Source of the DNA: an uncultured Lentisphaeria bacterium
Lineage (GTDB): Bacteria > Verrucomicrobiota > Lentisphaeria > Oligosphaerales > Oligosphaeraceae
DNA: 64,000 nt
Assembly: GCA_934661755.1 (NCBI GenBank)
Contig: CAKUJM010000006.1
Span: forward strand, 18,404 to 82,403
Direction of reading: 5' to 3'
The stretch's first letter is position 1; each line of letters starts with the position of its first letter. Of this stretch, positions 8,050 to 16,855 are shown piece after piece. The notes beneath the pieces are model-generated. The model made no database searches. It saw only the letters and a list, made by a program, of their open reading frames with translations, and was not told the origin of the DNA. The position numbers and the translations under genes were made by a program.

Positions 8050-10800
8050 CTAGTTGGCGGCCGCGGCGCCGGCGGCCTTCGCCTGCGCCTTGGCCTCGCG
8101 GCGGCGGTTTTCAATTTCCCGCGCCGTGGGCTTGTGCCAATGCGCGGCCCAGGCCGTGGCGATGAAGATGGTCGAGTAGGTGCCGGTGATCAGGCCGAAG
8201 AGCATCACCAGCGCAAAGTCGCGGATGACGCCGCCGCCGATGATCAGCAGGCTCACGGTGACGAATACCGTGGTCAGCGTGGTCAGCATGGTGCGCGACA
8301 GCGTATGGTTGATCGCCTCGTTGACCAGCTTGCGGTAGTTGTCATCTGGACGCATCGCCCGCAACTCGCGCACCCGGTCGAAGATGACGATGGTGTCATT
8401 GAGCGAGTAGCCGATGATGGTCATGAGCGCCGCAACGATCGTCAGCGAGATCTGCCCATGGAAGAAGACGATGAAGAGTCCGGCGGAGACGATGACGTCA
8501 TGGATCACGGCGATGACCGCCGCCACGCCGTAGGTCAGCTCGAAGCGGAAGGCCAGGTAGATGACGATGGCGATGAACGAGAGGATGGCGGCAACCATCG
8601 AGTCGTGGCGGAATTTGGCGCCGACGGACGGGCCGACCTGGTAGATGCTCCCCTGGACCATCTTGCATTCCGGGAAGGCCTTGTCCAGATGGTCGCTGAA
8701 GATGTTGGAGTCTTCGGTCAGCTTGGGGACCACGACCTCCAGTTCGGCGTTTCCGGACTGCCCGCGCTTGTATCCGACATTGACCTCCTTGTATCCCTGG
8801 CTGGACAGGTACTCGCGGATGAGGGCGACATCCGGGGCATCGCCATCGCAGGTATATGTCAGCTGGGTGCCGCCGGCGAAGTCGATTGCCATCACCTTGT
8901 CAAGCCGGCAGAAGAATCCGACGATGCCCAGCAGCACCAGGAGGCAGGAAAGCCCCAGCGCCGGCTTCATGTACTTGAAGAAGTCGATCTTCGGGTCCTT
9001 CAGGCACTTGAACTCGTTCATGGTCAGCTTCTTGATCCAGCCGAAATACAGCGCCAGGTCGAAGATGGCATGGGTCATGAACAGCGCGGTGAACATCGAC
9101 GCCAGTACACCGAATGCCAGGGTGACGGCGAAGCCCATGACCGTCCCCGAACCGTATCTGTAGAGGAAGAAGCAGGTGATCAGCGTGGTGAGGTTGGAGT
9201 CGAAGATGGCGGAGAAGGCGCGATGATAGCCCGCGCTTACCGAGGTGGCGAGGTTCTTGCCCAGCGCCATCTCCTCGCGGATGCGTTCGAAAATCAGCAC
9301 ATTGGCGTCGACGGTCATGCCGATGGTCAGCACCATTCCCGCGATGCCCGGCATGGTGATGGTGGCCCCGGTGAGCGCCATGGTCCCCAGGACCAGGATG
9401 GTATTGACCAGCAGCGCCAAGTCGGCGACAAAGCCGCAGAAGTGGTAGTACCACAGCATGAAGGCGATCACCACCACCAGTCCGATGATTCCCGCCATGG
9501 CTCCGGACTTGATGGAGTCGGTCCCCAGGGTCGGCGCGGTGCCGAACTCGGAGGTGATGTCGATGGACACCGGCAGGTTTCCGGAGGAGATGACGCCGGC
9601 CAGGCGCCGGGCCTCATCCAGGGTGAAGGAACCGGTGATGGAGGCGTTGCCGCCGGTGATCGCGCCCTGGATCACCGGTGCGGAGTAGACTGTGCCGTCC
9701 AGCACAATCGCCAGGCGGCGCCCGATATTGTCGCCGGTGACTTCAGCGAAGTCCTTGGCGCCGCGGCCATTGAAGGACATCGAGATGGACCACTGGCCAT
9801 ATTCATCGACATTCGGGAAGGCGTTTTCGACATCCACTCCGCGGATTGATGCGGGGGTCTTCTCCAGGAAGAGCACCTCGGCGGTTTCCTCGCCATTGCG
9901 TTCCTCGATCATCTCCTTGCGGATGATGTTGACGGGGTTGTGGAATCCGGGGTCGGCGCTGTACTGCCTCACCAGCTCGGCGTTGTTGGCGGCCACCAGG
10001 TAGAACTCCAGCTTGGCGGCATCCTTGATGGTATTGCGGATGCCGGTCTTGTCGCCTTCGTCGATCGACGGCATGCGGATCGACAGGTCGGTGGCGGTGA
10101 TGCCGCGCAGTTCAGGCTCGGTGACGCCGGACTTGTCCAGGCGGTTGCGGAGGATCTCCAGGATCTGGTTGCGCACCTGTTCCACGGTGCTGTTGGCCGG
10201 GACATCCTTTTTGTTGAAGGAGACCACGAACTCGGTTCCGCCCTGCAGATCCAGTCCCAGGTGGAGTTTTCCGGCGGATTTGCGGCGGACATAGCGCAGG
10301 ACGGTCTTGTTGTTGGCCTTCGGCTGGTGCGGGACTTTGATGAAGGTGCACAGCCGGATGCTGCGCAAATCGGCGTTGTTACCGCTGGCGGCGGCCTCGA
10401 CCGCCTTGTATGCGGAGTACTTGATGCCATCCGGCAGCTGGCCGCCATCCATATCCCTGCCATTCATCAGGTTGTCGATACGCCTGGAGAGCTCTTCCCA
10501 GTTCTTGAGCGCCTCCTCGGCCGAATAGCCGTTGTAGGCGGTGTTGAGCTTTTCGCGGTCCTTGAGGAGATTCTCGTATTCCTTGCCGGACTTCTTCGGC
10601 AGGGCCGCCAGGCGCTTCTCGATATTGCCCAGCTTCTCGGAAGCCACCTTGGCCTGCTGCAGGAGCTGCTCCTGGTTGATGTTCGCCAGCTTCCTGAACT
10701 CTTCCAGGAAATCCTTGTCCTTGACGGGGAACATCGACCAGCACCACGAGACGGTGATGACCAGGATGATCGCCCAGCGGATTATCAGAGATTTTTTCAT
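8050..10800 (-). CDS. secDF: Fused protein translocase subunit SecDF
   Basis: A 916-residue fusion of SecD and SecF, the proton-driven membrane component that pulls preproteins through SecYEG. The SecD half has the first membrane helix (residues 8-25) and a large periplasmic P1 region with LHLGLDLQGGTEFVV. It continues with GLVVVIAFMLWYYHFCGF, TLPGIAG-type helix turns and GMTVDANVLIFERIREE (the conserved D-x-x-x-x-F-E-R-x-(R/K)-E). The SecF half begins near residue 645 with GFFCRLDKVMAIDFAGGTQLTY and ends with GYSLNDTIVIFDRVREL and the final helices. Fused SecDF is common in Bacteroidota, PVC bacteria and Bacilli. It lies 59 bases downstream of yajC on the same strand and ends at a strong terminator. 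Confidence 0.96.
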   Translation of the reverse strand: MKKSLIIRWAIILVITVSWCWSMFPVKDKDFLEEFRKLANINQEQLLQQAKVASEKLGNIEKRLAALPKKSGKEYENLLKDREKLNTAYNGYSAEEALKNWEELSRRIDNLMNGRDMDGGQLPDGIKYSAYKAVEAAASGNNADLRSIRLCTFIKVPHQPKANNKTVLRYVRRKSAGKLHLGLDLQGGTEFVVSFNKKDVPANSTVEQVRNQILEILRNRLDKSGVTEPELRGITATDLSIRMPSIDEGDKTGIRNTIKDAAKLEFYLVAANNAELVRQYSADPGFHNPVNIIRKEMIEERNGEETAEVLFLEKTPASIRGVDVENAFPNVDEYGQWSISMSFNGRGAKDFAEVTGDNIGRRLAIVLDGTVYSAPVIQGAITGGNASITGSFTLDEARRLAGVISSGNLPVSIDITSEFGTAPTLGTDSIKSGAMAGIIGLVVVIAFMLWYYHFCGFVADLALLVNTILVLGTMALTGATITMPGIAGMVLTIGMTVDANVLIFERIREEMALGKNLATSVSAGYHRAFSAIFDSNLTTLITCFFLYRYGSGTVMGFAVTLAFGVLASMFTALFMTHAIFDLALYFGWIKKLTMNEFKCLKDPKIDFFKYMKPALGLSCLLVLLGIVGFFCRLDKVMAIDFAGGTQLTYTCDGDAPDVALIREYLSSQGYKEVNVGYKRGQSGNAELEVVVPKLTEDSNIFSDHLDKAFPECKMVQGSIYQVGPSVGAKFRHDSMVAAILSFIAIVIYLAFRFELTYGVAAVIAVIHDVIVSAGLFIVFFHGQISLTIVAALMTIIGYSLNDTIVIFDRVRELRAMRPDDNYRKLVNEAINHTLSRTMLTTLTTVFVTVSLLIIGGGVIRDFALVMLFGLITGTYSTIFIATAWAAHWHKPTAREIENRRREAKAQAKAAGAAAAN

Positions 10801-10859
10801 GACAGCGATTGAGGTGTGGTGACTGTGTGGGGGATGAGGACGCCAGGAGAAGGCCGTGG

Positions 10860-11252
10860 CTATTTCTTCTCGGCCTCCGGCTGCGCCTCGGGAATGATCT
10901 CCGCCACCGCGCCCCGGGCGAATTCGATCTCGATATTCTTCGGCGCCAGGGCGATCACCACGGTTTTCTCATTGACCTTGGTGACAGTGCCGATCGCCGC
11001 CGCCGTGGTCATGACCTTGTCGCCGACCTTGAGCTTGCGCAGCATCTCCTGCATTTCCTTCTGGCGCTTCTGCTGCGGGCGGATCATGATGAAGTACATG
11101 ATGCCGAACAGCGGGATCAGGATCCACATCCCGCCCAGGAAGCCTCCCGGGCTGCCGGCAGGCGCGGCCTGGCTGGCGGCATCGGCGGCTTCAGCCGCAA
11201 CCGGCGCGGCCTCCTGGGCAAAACTGACAATAGAGGTCAAAAGGCTAGTCAC
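10860..11252 (-). CDS. yajC: Preprotein translocase subunit YajC
   Basis: A 130-residue protein with an Ala-rich N-terminus, one membrane helix (MWILIPLFGIMYFIMI), then the signature RPQQKRQKEMQEMLRKLKVGDKVMTTAAAIGTV. This is the cytoplasmic YajC domain that joins SecDF. The start is GTG, preceded by CCGGAG at a suitable distance (reverse complement of 11264-11269). It is the first gene of the yajC-secDF operon. The N-terminal segment is longer than usual and signal-like. Confidence 0.95.
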   Translation of the reverse strand: MTSLLTSIVSFAQEAAPVAAEAADAASQAAPAGSPGGFLGGMWILIPLFGIMYFIMIRPQQKRQKEMQEMLRKLKVGDKVMTTAAAIGTVTKVNEKTVVIALAPKNIEIEFARGAVAEIIPEAQPEAEKK

Positions 11253-11445
11253 TTTGAATTAATCTCCGGATAATAATGGCTGGATGCCAATGTGAATTGG
11301 GAACTTGGGATGAAAATGGATACGCGTGGCGCGAAACTGCTAAATTTAGCGCATAATCCCGGATTTTCAAGCGGATCAGAGCAACCGCCGCGCGTCCGCA
11401 CCGTGGGAGGGCACGGCGGCATTTCTTTTTTTTTGCGGCCTCGGG

Positions 11446-12435
11446 CTACGGCTGCCAGTCGCCGCGCTGGTAGAGCGCGTGCATGGCCACGGACGCGCCG
11501 GCCAGTTCGCCGATCTTGAGCCCCAGTCCGGAGAGCTCCACGCGGCAGTGCCTGTAGAAGTTCTCCCAGCAGAAGCGCGGCAGGTATGCCATCACCGGCT
11601 TCATCATGAAATCGCCGGCGTAGTATGCCGAGGTGCCGAGGGTGATCAGCTCGGGGCTGAAGGCGCTCATGCACAATCCGATGCCCTGGGCGAGGCGCAT
11701 GCAGATCTCGTCCCACAGCTCGATGGCCAGCGGGATATTCGCCTTGGCGCCCTCGCGGATGGCCTGGAAATTGAGATTCTCCAGCTTGCCGTCAACGCAC
11801 GGCAGGCGGAACATCGCATGGTCGGGGCGGAAGCGCAGCAGATCCTGCAGCCGCAGCGCGACGCTCCGGCCGCCGCAATACGCCTCAAAGCATCCGCGCA
11901 GTCCGCATCCGCAAAGAGGACCGTTGACATCCAGCACCATGTGGCCGATCTCGCCGGCATTGCCGGTGCAGCCGGTGACCAGCTTGCCGCCGCTGACAAT
12001 GCCGCCGCCGACGCCGGTGGACATGGTGATGTAGATGACATCCTTCAGCCCCCTGCCCGACCCGAAGAACCATTCGGCCAGCACGCCGGCGTTGGCGTCG
12101 TTTTCCAGCATGATCGGCATCGGGAACTCCCTGGCCAGATCATCGCGGAAGGGCACGTTGTCCCATTGCATGTTCGGGGAGCGCAGCAGCCGTCCATTGG
12201 CGACATCCAGCGGTCCGGGCGCGCAAATGCCGCATGCCCTGATGTCATTGGCAGAAAGATTCAGCTCCTTGAGCAGCTGATGGGCCTTTCCGTAGATGGC
12301 GGGGAGGGTGTCCTCGTAGGAGGGCTGCATCGGAATGCGGGTGCTGCCCAGGACATTGCCATTGCTGTCGGCGATGCAGACGGCGATCTTGGTGCCGCCG
12401 ATGTCCACGCCCATTACTTTCAGGTTGTCGCTCAT
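11446..12435 (-). CDS. ROK-family sugar kinase (glucokinase-like)
   Basis: About 329 residues. The phosphate-binding motif VDIGGTKIAV is near the N-terminus, followed by the second ATP motif STGVGGGIVSGGKLVTG. The ROK zinc/substrate signature GEIGHM...CGCGLRGCFEAYCGG has the three cysteines that bind zinc in ROK kinases, so an active kinase is likely. There is no N-terminal winged helix, so this is an enzyme and not a NagC-type repressor. A Shine-Dalgarno AAGGA lies 9 bases before the ATG at 12435. The alternative ATG at 12441 would leave only 3 bases, so I prefer the shorter form. It lies downstream of the repeat-peptide gene and a glycosyltransferase on the same strand. The exact sugar (glucose, N-acetylglucosamine or other) cannot be told. 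Confidence 0.88.
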   Translation of the reverse strand: MSDNLKVMGVDIGGTKIAVCIADSNGNVLGSTRIPMQPSYEDTLPAIYGKAHQLLKELNLSANDIRACGICAPGPLDVANGRLLRSPNMQWDNVPFRDDLAREFPMPIMLENDANAGVLAEWFFGSGRGLKDVIYITMSTGVGGGIVSGGKLVTGCTGNAGEIGHMVLDVNGPLCGCGLRGCFEAYCGGRSVALRLQDLLRFRPDHAMFRLPCVDGKLENLNFQAIREGAKANIPLAIELWDEICMRLAQGIGLCMSAFSPELITLGTSAYYAGDFMMKPVMAYLPRFCWENFYRHCRVELSGLGLKIGELAGASVAMHALYQRGDWQP

Positions 12436-12537
12436 TGTCATATTTCCTTGTGGTTGCTGGAGGATCCAGGGTTACGTGGCTTCCGGCGATCTTCTGCCGC
12501 GATTCACTGCGGCGTGATGCCGGGAAGCGGTGCGGCG

Positions 12538-12843
12538 CTAGACCAGCATCGGCCCGGAGGGGCCGCCGTCATAGAGCATCGGTCCGGAGGGGCCGCCGTC
12601 GAAGAGCATCGGACCGGAGGGGCCGCCGTCGAAGAGCATCGGTCCGGAGGGGCCGCCGTTGCGGTCAAGTTCGAGGGTGCTTTTCGTCCGGGGGCGGCGG
12701 ACCGGCCTGGCGGCCGACGCCCCGGACGGCGCCGTCTTTTTCGCCACGGTTCCGGCTTTGGGCGCCTCCGCCGGCGCGCAGCTTACAGTTGTGACCCGCT
12801 CGCCCAGCGCAAAAAGGTCGTAATCAGGAGTGATGTTGATCAT
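12538..12843 (-). CDS. Small protein ending in five decapeptide repeats (candidate repeat-core precursor peptide)
   Basis: A 101-residue protein. Residues 1-62 form a non-repetitive region starting MINITPDYDLFALGERVTT, with a basic Ala/Pro/Lys-rich middle. From about residue 63 the unit DGGPSGPML followed by F, Y or V repeats five times to the very C-terminus. The coding DNA repeats with a 30-bp period (12541-12663) and near-identical copies, so the peptide repeat is maintained by recent duplication. There is no signal peptide and no cysteine in the repeats. Synthesis order is glycosyltransferase (12913-13899), this gene (69 bases later), then ROK kinase (102 bases later). Leader-plus-repeated-core is the layout of multi-core RiPP precursors, but no known modification enzyme is adjacent. 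It could equally be an adhesive or disordered tail. Function unknown. Confidence 0.6.
   Translation of the reverse strand: MINITPDYDLFALGERVTTVSCAPAEAPKAGTVAKKTAPSGASAARPVRRPRTKSTLELDRNGGPSGPMLFDGGPSGPMLFDGGPSGPMLYDGGPSGPMLV
12541..12663 (-). repeat. 30-bp tandem repeat encoding (F/Y)DGGPSGPML
   Basis: Four to five head-to-tail copies with core ATCGGTCCGGAGGGGCCGCC on the + strand. Differences are limited to single bases (tccgg, cccgg or accgg in the middle, and the codon for F/Y at the junction). Confidence 0.85.
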
Positions 12844-12912
12844 GGTCTTTTTATGTCTTATGATCTTGTTGGGTCAAATTGCAGTCGCTCTGACGGCCTC
12901 GGCCTGGCCTGG

Positions 12913-13899
12913 TCAGCAGTTGGTCCGCAGACGGCGGAGGAAGCCGCGGTAGGCCCGTGCCACCGCCGCGACCGTGAAGCGCCGCAGCGCGTAGTCGCGG
13001 ATGGCGGCGCGGTCAAGCCGGATGGCCTTCCCCGCCGCCACGGCGAATCCCCGCAGCGAGTTGCAGCACCATCCGGTGCGGCCCTGGCGGATGATTTCCG
13101 GGAACGCCCCCCAGCCGGTCGCGATCACCGGAGTTCCGGAAAGCATGGCCTCGATGGCGACATAGCCAAAGGGCTCGGGGTAGAGCGTGGGCATGAGCAC
13201 CGCCCGGGCATTGGCCAGCAGGGCGCGCTTTTCGTCGCCATGGCATCCGGAGAACACCTCGCGGTACGGCAGTCCGCTATGGACGGCGACCTGCCGGGCG
13301 ATCCCGACGCCCTTGTCGGCGGCGTTGCGCCCAAGATAGAGCAGGTATCCGCCCGGGTCGGCGCAGAAGCGGTATTCTTCCGGATCGGCAAAATGGGGAA
13401 TCACGGCGTCGCGAAAGGCGTCGCAATGGGCTTCCGGCTGCATGGCGTAGATGACGTTGCGCTGGGACTGCGAGGGGAAGACCCGGGCGTTTGTCCAGCA
13501 GCTGCCGTATCCCGCCATCGGCTCGAAGAGCATCGCCCCGTCCGGGACCTCGACGTCGCACTGGGCGACGCCATAGAGCGACGCCACCCAATGCGTCCGC
13601 GCCCCCGGTCCGGGCTGGCAATGCTCCGCCAGCGCCTGGCTCAATGCCGCGTTGAGCCGCTTGTGGAAGAGGTTGCGGTATGACCATGGCCCGCCGCCAA
13701 GATCCGGGATCTCCACCAGCTGACCGTGGACGCCCGCCGGCAGGCGCGACCCGCCCGGACCGTAGTAGCGGTAGTCCAGCCCGAGATGTTCCGCGAGCTT
13801 GCAGAAATTCCAGCAGTTGAAAAGCTGGGAGTCCTCCGGGAACTCGTCGATCCGCAGCGGCAGCAGCGGATGGCCTAGGATGTGCATGACGCCATGCAT
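12913..13899 (-). CDS. Glycosyltransferase family 4 (GT-B fold)
   Basis: A 328-residue protein whose C-terminal half has the GT4 Rossmann domain: GGYLLYLGRNAADKGVGIARQVAVHSGLP (the K in NAADKG equals the donor-phosphate lysine). It also has RAVLMPTLYPEPFGYVAIEAMLSGTPVIATGWGAFPEII, the E-x7-E region with GTPVIA. The N-terminal half (acceptor domain) is not recognisable by eye. It starts MHGVMHILGH; a second ATG four codons in is an alternative. It lies directly upstream of the repeat-peptide gene, so the acceptor could be that peptide or a cell-surface glycan; both are guesses. The DNA is very GC-rich, like its neighbours. Confidence 0.8.
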   Translation of the reverse strand: MHGVMHILGHPLLPLRIDEFPEDSQLFNCWNFCKLAEHLGLDYRYYGPGGSRLPAGVHGQLVEIPDLGGGPWSYRNLFHKRLNAALSQALAEHCQPGPGARTHWVASLYGVAQCDVEVPDGAMLFEPMAGYGSCWTNARVFPSQSQRNVIYAMQPEAHCDAFRDAVIPHFADPEEYRFCADPGGYLLYLGRNAADKGVGIARQVAVHSGLPYREVFSGCHGDEKRALLANARAVLMPTLYPEPFGYVAIEAMLSGTPVIATGWGAFPEIIRQGRTGWCCNSLRGFAVAAGKAIRLDRAAIRDYALRRFTVAAVARAYRGFLRRLRTNC

Positions 13900-13928
13900 G
13901 ATGATGCCTGACTTTGCGGGACGCCGCG

Positions 13929-14567
13929 CTAGAAGCCCGCGTCGCGCAGCTGGTCCATCGTGATCCCGGGGGGCGGACGGTGCGGCGCCAGCAGCGCCGA
14001 CACGTATTTGCCGATGATGTCGGCCTCCAGATTCACCCTCGCGCCGGCACGCAGATGGCGCAGCGCGGTATGCTCCCAGGTATGCGGGATGATGCAGACC
14101 GTCACGCTGGAGCCGTCCAGCTGCGCAATGGTCAGCGAGACGCCGTTGATGGCAATCGACCCCTTTTCGACCATCGGGAAGTCAATGCCGTCGGGACGCG
14201 CCAGCGTCAGCGCGACGTCGCCATTGCGCTGCGCAATCGACAGCACCTTGCCGATGCAATCGACATGCCCCTGGACGATATGCCCGCCCAGGCGTTCGCC
14301 GGCCGCCAGCGCCGGCTCGACATTGACCTGCGTGCCCGGCGCGTATCCGCCGAATGTGGTGCGGCTCAGGGTCTCGTTCAGCACATGGAAATGGCATTGC
14401 GCGCCATTCATGGCGGTTATCGTCTGGCAGCAGCCGTCCACCGCAATGCTGTCGCCACGCCGGAGGATTGCCGGCGGCAATGCGGTGTCGATCAGCATTT
14501 CGGCGCCATGGGCGCCCCGTGTCAGCCGGATCACTGTGCCTGTTGATTGGATTATGCCCGTGAACAT
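13929..14567 (-). CDS. ribE: Riboflavin synthase, alpha chain
   Basis: A 212-residue protein with the two lumazine-binding barrels of the family. The first starts MFTGIIQSTGTV and carries GDSIAVDGCCQT and NETLSRT. The second starts GGHIVQGHVDCIGKV and carries GSIAINGVSLTIA and HTWEHTAL. It converts two molecules of 6,7-dimethyl-8-ribityllumazine into riboflavin. A good Shine-Dalgarno AGGAG lies 4 bases before the ATG and overlaps the stop of the upstream uracil-DNA glycosylase gene. No other rib genes and no FMN riboswitch are seen here. Confidence 0.95.
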   Translation of the reverse strand: MFTGIIQSTGTVIRLTRGAHGAEMLIDTALPPAILRRGDSIAVDGCCQTITAMNGAQCHFHVLNETLSRTTFGGYAPGTQVNVEPALAAGERLGGHIVQGHVDCIGKVLSIAQRNGDVALTLARPDGIDFPMVEKGSIAINGVSLTIAQLDGSSVTVCIIPHTWEHTALRHLRAGARVNLEADIIGKYVSALLAPHRPPPGITMDQLRDAGF

Positions 14568-14579
14568 GCGCTCCTGAAG

Positions 14580-15452
14580 TCACTGCGCCGCCAGCCGTGC
14601 CATGACCTGCTTGAGATCATCCCAGACTTTCAGCTTGGTTTCCTTGAACTGCCCGGGAATGCGTTCGAACCGCAGGACATACGCCGGATGGAAGGTCGGC
14701 ATGACCGGGATGCCTTCGTAATCCAGCCATTTTCCGCGCCAGAAGGTGATTCCGCGCTTCTGGCAAAGATAAGTCAGGGCGCTGGCGCCAAGCACCACGA
14801 TCACCCTCGGCTTCACCAGTGCGATCTGGCGCTTCAGATAGCCGAGGCAAGGCCCGGCCTCCTCCGGAACCGGAATCCGGTTTCCCGGCGGACGGCATTT
14901 CACGATATTGGCGATGTATGCCGCATGCGCCGGATCCATCGAAGTCCGGTCACGGCCCATGGCGGCAATCATCCTGGTCAGCAACTGGCCGGCCCGGCCG
15001 ACAAACGGCACCCCCTGGGCATCTTCGTCCGCCCCCGGCCCCTCGCCGATGAACATCAGCGGCGCAGTGCGGCAGCCGTCCTCAATGACGATGCTGCGCC
15101 GCCCCGCCGCCAACGGGCAGCACTGGCAGGCGCGGCATGCGGACACCAGCTCGTCCCAGCCGGCGCCTCGGACATCCGGCGGCGCCGGGAAATTCGGCAA
15201 TGCCGACGGCAAATTCACGCTCTGCCCCAGCGTCTGCCGCACCGGCGCACCAGCCGTCACGACGGCAGGGGCGACGGCCGTCACGACGGCAGGGGCGACA
15301 GTCGCCGGTGGCGACGCCATGGCCTGCGTTGACGCGGCCGGCGCCGGGCGCATCCCCAGCACCGCGCGATTCTGCGGCGAAAGCCACGCCGTCCGGCCGC
15401 CGCGCTGCTGACGCCGCCTGATGATCCTGGTGATTTCGTCGATTATCGTCAT
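14580..15452 (-). CDS. Uracil-DNA glycosylase, family 4 (4Fe-4S type)
   Basis: A 290-residue protein. The conserved domain starts near residue 95 with CRACQCCPLA, the first two cluster cysteines. It continues with FIGEGPGADEDAQGVPFVGRAGQLL (motif A, water-activating region) and NIVKCRPPGNR and EEAGPCLGYL (the other two cysteines). It ends with MPTFHPAYVLR (motif B, with the histidine of the leucine loop). It removes uracil from DNA. The first 90 residues are a low-complexity linker with a duplicated APAVVTA segment encoded by two copies of a 21-bp DNA repeat (about 15257-15300), a common feature of this family's N-termini. It lies between purM and ribE on the same strand. Confidence 0.92.
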   Translation of the reverse strand: MTIIDEITRIIRRRQQRGGRTAWLSPQNRAVLGMRPAPAASTQAMASPPATVAPAVVTAVAPAVVTAGAPVRQTLGQSVNLPSALPNFPAPPDVRGAGWDELVSACRACQCCPLAAGRRSIVIEDGCRTAPLMFIGEGPGADEDAQGVPFVGRAGQLLTRMIAAMGRDRTSMDPAHAAYIANIVKCRPPGNRIPVPEEAGPCLGYLKRQIALVKPRVIVVLGASALTYLCQKRGITFWRGKWLDYEGIPVMPTFHPAYVLRFERIPGQFKETKLKVWDDLKQVMARLAAQ

Positions 15453-15479
15453 TCGCAGCGCGCCGTCCCTGCCGGGCGG

Positions 15480-16535
15480 CTACAGCGTGATGGTCACCTT
15501 GCGGTCGCCTTCGGTCACCTCGCCGATGACGTCCGCCATGAAGCCGGCATTGCGGATGATCTGCAGCCCGCGCTCGGCGGCCTCCGCCGGCACGAACCAC
15601 ACCATCCCGACTCCCATGTTGAAGACGCGGTACATCTCGTACGGATCGATGGCGCCGGTGCGCTCGATGAGCTTGAAGATCGGCGGGACCCGCCTGATCC
15701 TGCGGGCGTCGAAATGCACCGCCACCCCCTCGGGCAACACCCGCGGGACGTTGTCATAAAGGCCGCCGCCGGTGATATGGGCGATGCCATGCAGCGGGAA
15801 GCGGCTGTCCAGGGCGCTTTTGACCGCCTTCCAGAAACAGCGGTGCGGGACCAGCAGCGCCTCGCCGACGCTGCGGCCGTCCAACTCCGGCAATCTGGTG
15901 TCGACCGTATAGCCGCCACGCTCGAACAGCACCTTCCGTGCCAGCGAAAAGCCGTTGGTCTGCAATCCGTCGGAGGAAATTCCCAGGGCGACATGCCCCG
16001 GCTTGATATGCTCGCCGGTGATGATCTGGTCCTCCTCGACAATGCCGGTGATGCATCCGACCAGGTCATAGCCGTTCCCGTACATCCCCGGCATCTCCGC
16101 GCTCTCGCCGCCAATCAGGCAGACGCCCTCCGCCTTGCAGGCATCGGCGCAGCCGCCGAGCACATCCTCGTAGAGCGGGCTGCGCATCTTGCCGATGCCG
16201 ATGTAATCCATGAAATAGACCGGCGTGGCGCCCTGCACCGCAATGTCGTTGATGCAGTGGTTGACGATATCGTGGCCGACCGTGTCGTGCTTGTTCATCA
16301 TCTCCGCAATCATCAGCTTGGTGCCGACGCCGTCGACCGACACCACCATGATGGGATGGCGCCACTTGGCCAGGTCGATGCGATACAGCCCGCCGAAGCC
16401 GCCGATCGGGGCCAGGACCTCGGGGGTGCGGGTGGCGGAAATGCGCGATTTCACCGACTTGAGCAGCGAAGTGGCCAAATCGATGTCGACCCCGGCGGCC
16501 TTGTATGCCTCGCTCTTGCCTTCACTCTGGTTCAT
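15480..16535 (-). CDS. purM: Phosphoribosylformylglycinamidine cyclo-ligase (AIR synthase)
   Basis: About 351 residues, the usual PurM length. It starts MNQSEGKSEAYKAAGVDIDLA, with the typical YxxAGVDID opening. It continues with VDGVGTKLMIA, NDIAVQGATPVYFMDYIG, LIGGESAEMPGMY and HITGGGLYDNVPRVLP, all hallmarks of AIR synthase. It catalyses the ATP-dependent ring closure of FGAM in purine synthesis. The start is fixed at 16535 by a Shine-Dalgarno AGGAG about 11 bases upstream and by family length. A longer frame to 16646 adds 37 unrelated residues and is rejected. Confidence 0.96.
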   Translation of the reverse strand: MNQSEGKSEAYKAAGVDIDLATSLLKSVKSRISATRTPEVLAPIGGFGGLYRIDLAKWRHPIMVVSVDGVGTKLMIAEMMNKHDTVGHDIVNHCINDIAVQGATPVYFMDYIGIGKMRSPLYEDVLGGCADACKAEGVCLIGGESAEMPGMYGNGYDLVGCITGIVEEDQIITGEHIKPGHVALGISSDGLQTNGFSLARKVLFERGGYTVDTRLPELDGRSVGEALLVPHRCFWKAVKSALDSRFPLHGIAHITGGGLYDNVPRVLPEGVAVHFDARRIRRVPPIFKLIERTGAIDPYEMYRVFNMGVGMVWFVPAEAAERGLQIIRNAGFMADVIGEVTEGDRKVTITL

Positions 16536-16855
16536 TGTGCGGGACTCCTGTTGCGGATGATTCTGGAAAGACGGCTGATGTGATGCCCCGCAAGGATGCC
16601 AGCGGGCGTCACCGGCATTCCCGGGCCAGTCCGGCGAAAACGCCATGGGCTTGCGGGACAGCTCCCCGGGATGGCGCCGGTTTCCGTGAAGACGGGGCCT
16701 TCAGCGCCTCAGCCCCTCTATTTGAGCGGGGGACGCCGCGGCGGCGGAACGGCCGGAAAAATGACGGCTCCCGGCGCTTGCGGGCATCTTCACGGGATTC
16801 CAGGGGTAAACGCGGTTAATATAATCTGGATAATCTGAATCCATGAAGCCGGGCG
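16536..16855. other. 320-base intergenic region between uvrC and purM
   Basis: No convincing gene. Open frames here are GC-driven shadows. Near 16815-16845 the minus strand reads GATTATCCAGATTATATT, which has the AT-richness of a promoter and a small direct repeat, so a promoter for purM may lie here. I see no clear terminator for uvrC. Confidence 0.4.

Noticed and set aside
8023..9849. 608-codon frame antisense to secDF
   Set aside because: Low-complexity D/H/R/G-rich translation, a shadow of secDF.
13900..14600. FMN riboswitch before the riboflavin synthase gene
   Set aside because: The gene starts 12 bases after another coding region, and no RFN-like sequence is seen.
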